From Candidatus Scalindua sp. SCAELEC01 (lineage in GTDB: Bacteria; Planctomycetota; Brocadiia; Brocadiales; Scalinduaceae): 64,000 nucleotides of DNA. The DNA lies in the NCBI GenBank assembly GCA_004282745.1, contig SHMT01000023.1:16110-80109 (forward strand), read 5' to 3'. Positions 62,596-64,000 of the stretch are shown piece after piece. A program made the translations under genes and the position numbers. Each line of letters begins with the position of its first letter. Position 1 is the first letter of the stretch. The notes under the pieces are model-generated. The model did not search any database, was not told where the DNA came from, and saw only the letters and a list, made by a program, of their open reading frames with translations.

Positions 62596-62988
62596 ATGAA
62601 AAAGAATGTGACACTTGGACTTGCTTTTATCCTTGCGCTTGGTTTATCGATTACTTATGCAAAGAACCTGGCACACGCTGGTGAAGGTGGAAAGGTAACA
62701 GACCGTGTTTGCACTATGCAAATCGATAAGGATAAAGCAGAGACCTTGACTAAGGATGGATATACTTATTATTTTTGTTCGAACAAGTGTAAAGCCACCT
62801 TTGCAAAGAATCCGGCAAAATATGCGTGTGTATGCCCACAACTTCTTGAAGGATGTGACTGCGGGCACTGTGCAGGAGAAGGTGTGCCATGCGAATGCGC
62901 AGAAGCTCAAGCAGTATCTCATTCAGAGAAAAATGATGATGTCCATGGCCATGGACATATGCATGAGGAAGAAGGACATCCTCATTGA
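62596..62988 (+). CDS. Exported YHS-domain heavy-metal-binding protein with His-rich tail
   Basis: 130 residues; CAGGAGGT ribosome site. A signal peptide (about 1-28, ending AHA) is followed by a YHS domain (DRVCTMQIDKDKAETLTKDG, then YYFCSNKCKATFAKNPAKY), a Cys cluster (CVCPQLLEGCDCGHC ... CECAEAQ) and a His-rich C-terminus (HGHGHMHEEEGHPH). YHS domains bind copper or similar metals in efflux and sensing proteins. It is a likely periplasmic metal buffer acting with the efflux system encoded 10 kb upstream. Confidence 0.9.
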   Translation: MKKNVTLGLAFILALGLSITYAKNLAHAGEGGKVTDRVCTMQIDKDKAETLTKDGYTYYFCSNKCKATFAKNPAKYACVCPQLLEGCDCGHCAGEGVPCECAEAQAVSHSEKNDDVHGHGHMHEEEGHPH

Positions 62989-63008
62989 TTGAACTTTAAA
63001 TACAATTC

Positions 63009-63057
63009 CTCCCCCCCCTAACCAACCTTTAGTAATGGTGGGTTAAGGGGGGGGGGG
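63009..63057. repeat. Long C/G-run inverted repeat
   Basis: CCCCCCCCCTAACCAACC faces GGTGGGTTAAGGGGGGGGGG around a short loop, 21 bases after the YHS stop codon. It is strikingly GC-rich in an AT-rich region. No T run follows, so it is a repeat element or a processing hairpin rather than a standard terminator. Confidence 0.7.
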
Positions 63058-63141
63058 TAAAGTGGGTTGGATGTATGGACAAGCAGGAGAAAGAAAATAT
63101 GGTTGATGAGTATAAATATTTTCATCAAGTGGAGAACTATA

Positions 63142-63570
63142 ATGACAAAAATAGAAAGAAAACCAACAATCAAGAAAGCAGAGACTACTGCCGAAAAAAC
63201 AGTTATTAAGGAATATGATAAAAAAGAATCATTACCAGTGAATGAAATCATAAGAAATGTTGGAATAAATAAAGAGTATCGTAAGACTAAAAATGTATGC
63301 CGAGTGACGTTCAGGATGCCAAAGGTAGCCATTCATGGCGTTAAAAGTGTATGTATCGTTGGTGATTTTAATAATTGGAATATTCATGCAAATCCGATGG
63401 AAAATCTGAAAAACGGGGATTACACTATCAAACTTGATCTTGAAACGGGAAGGTAATACCAGTTTCGTTACCTCATTGATGAAGAAAGATGGGAAAATGA
63501 TTGGAATGCCGACAGATACGCGGGAAGCCATTATGGAGATAGTGATAACTCGGTTGTTGTTACTTATTAA
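63142..63570 (+). pseudogene. CBM48 (AMPK-beta/isoamylase-N-like) protein interrupted by a stop codon
   Basis: From ATG 63142 (GGAG upstream) the frame gives a Lys-rich N-terminus and then VTFRMPKVAIHGVKSVCIVG, DFNNWNIHANPMENL and GDYTIKLDLETGR, followed by TAA at 63454-63456. The same frame then continues YQFRYLIDEERWENDWNADR and ends SDNSVVVTY before TAA at 63568. The whole makes one complete glycogen-binding CBM48 domain (LETGREYQFRYLIDGE.WEND in relatives), so one base change, probably GAA to TAA, has split it. The truncated 104-residue protein lacks the last strands. It resembles small glycogen-binding proteins found beside alpha-glucan enzymes, which agrees with the broken phosphorylase 4 kb upstream. 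Confidence 0.85.
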
Positions 63571-63588
63571 TGTATTCTAACCATTTAA

Positions 63589-63768
63589 ATAGGTTTTGCT
63601 AAGACAGTGCGCGAGGTTTCTTTTCTTATTATTAACACTGCCTATAACGATTATAAAAACAATTTTATGTCCTGGGCGGCAGATGCCTATCTTGTCAAAT
63701 CTTCAGATTTGTCGGAATTGAAAAATAAAATTAAGGAACTTTTTAGAAAGAGGGCAAAAGGCATCTAA
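63589..63768 (+). pseudogene. C-terminal remnant of a response-regulator receiver domain
   Basis: The frame from about 63589 reads FLIINTAYNDYKNNFMSWAA followed by DAYLVKSSDLSELKNKIKEL and ends at TAA 63766. This is the last third of a REC domain: strand 4 (INTAY), helix 4, the conserved Lys in DAYLVKSS, and helix 5. The phosphoacceptor Asp and the N-terminal half are absent, and there is no start codon or ribosome site, so it is a fragment, not a gene. Confidence 0.8.
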
Positions 63769-64000
63769 TTGAATAAATTGTAATTTATTGAAATACATTA
63801 TTCAAGTGGTAGAAAACAAAACGGGAAACAGTACGAAGTCAGCGTTGTCCGTTAGATTATTGCATATACATTTTTTGTGTCACCAGCGTTCTGAAAATGT
63901 CTTAAATCTGGCGAGTTAAAATTGCACTCTCTACCCGAACATCTTCTTAAAAAAAAGTAAATAAAAAATATTTTCTTCTATTTTCTCCTTTTCCTTCTTT
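63769..64000. other. Right edge, no feature recognised
   Basis: 232 bp of AT-rich sequence after the receiver-domain remnant. I see no gene, repeat copy or RNA. Confidence 0.4.

Overview
The window reads as a chromosomal segment of a Gram-negative, AT-rich, probably anaerobic bacterium. Many predicted proteins are exported. There are outer-membrane efflux components, two small CxxCH heme-motif proteins, a planctomycete-style giant repeat protein and probable anaerobic cofactor genes. My best guess is a planctomycete of the anammox group (Brocadiales), but no diagnostic anammox gene (hydrazine synthase or dehydrogenase) lies here, so this is an inference from family flavour only.

Layout. 0-6.7 kb: edge of an RND efflux adaptor, glycogen phosphorylase (glgP), a Cys-rich mini-protein, an RNA-ligase-partner PIN protein and a periplasmic protein-isoaspartate methyltransferase. 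6.9-13.5 kb: HI0933-type flavoprotein, GlsB-like membrane protein, a DUF748/AsmA-like giant, a cytochrome c'-like lipoprotein, a DUF433/DUF5615 toxin-antitoxin-like pair and a THEP1 NTPase. 14-21.3 kb: a 2126-residue alkaline phosphatase carrying 13 Big_9/tandem-95 repeats and 4 Ig-like repeats, with a secreted beta-sandwich partner. 22.3-30.2 kb: hemB, an HD hydrolase, a ThiC-family enzyme, a Cys-rich protein, a B12-binding radical SAM enzyme, an O-methyltransferase, a parvulin and tRNA-Leu(CAA). The ThiC-like / radical SAM / O-methyltransferase set matches the anaerobic benzimidazole (bza) route to the lower ligand of cobamides. 30.2-38.6 kb: a phosphohexomutase divergent from a four-gene glycan cluster (GT4 fused to an all-helical domain, GT4, GH130 phosphorylase, GT4 fused to a mannose-6-phosphate-isomerase cupin). 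39-44.9 kb: cold-shock protein behind a terminator hairpin, two exported proteins, hflKC and small proteins. 46.2-56.8 kb: a complete heavy-metal efflux operon in the order adaptor, RND pump, histidine kinase, sigma-54 response regulator, TolC, followed by an HD-GYP protein. 58.5-63.8 kb: a decaying region with fragments of an alpha-glucan phosphorylase, a CBM48 protein and a response regulator, mixed with intact small metal-binding and Cys-rich exported proteins.

Four families of short non-coding inverted-repeat elements (MITE-like, 45-250 bp) are scattered through the intergenic regions. One has TA-flanked ends and supplies the TAG stop codon of two genes. Sigma-54-type -24/-12 motifs precede the efflux operon, the Cys-rich repeat protein and possibly a YHS metal-binding protein, which suggests a metal regulon driven by the operon's own NtrC-type regulator.
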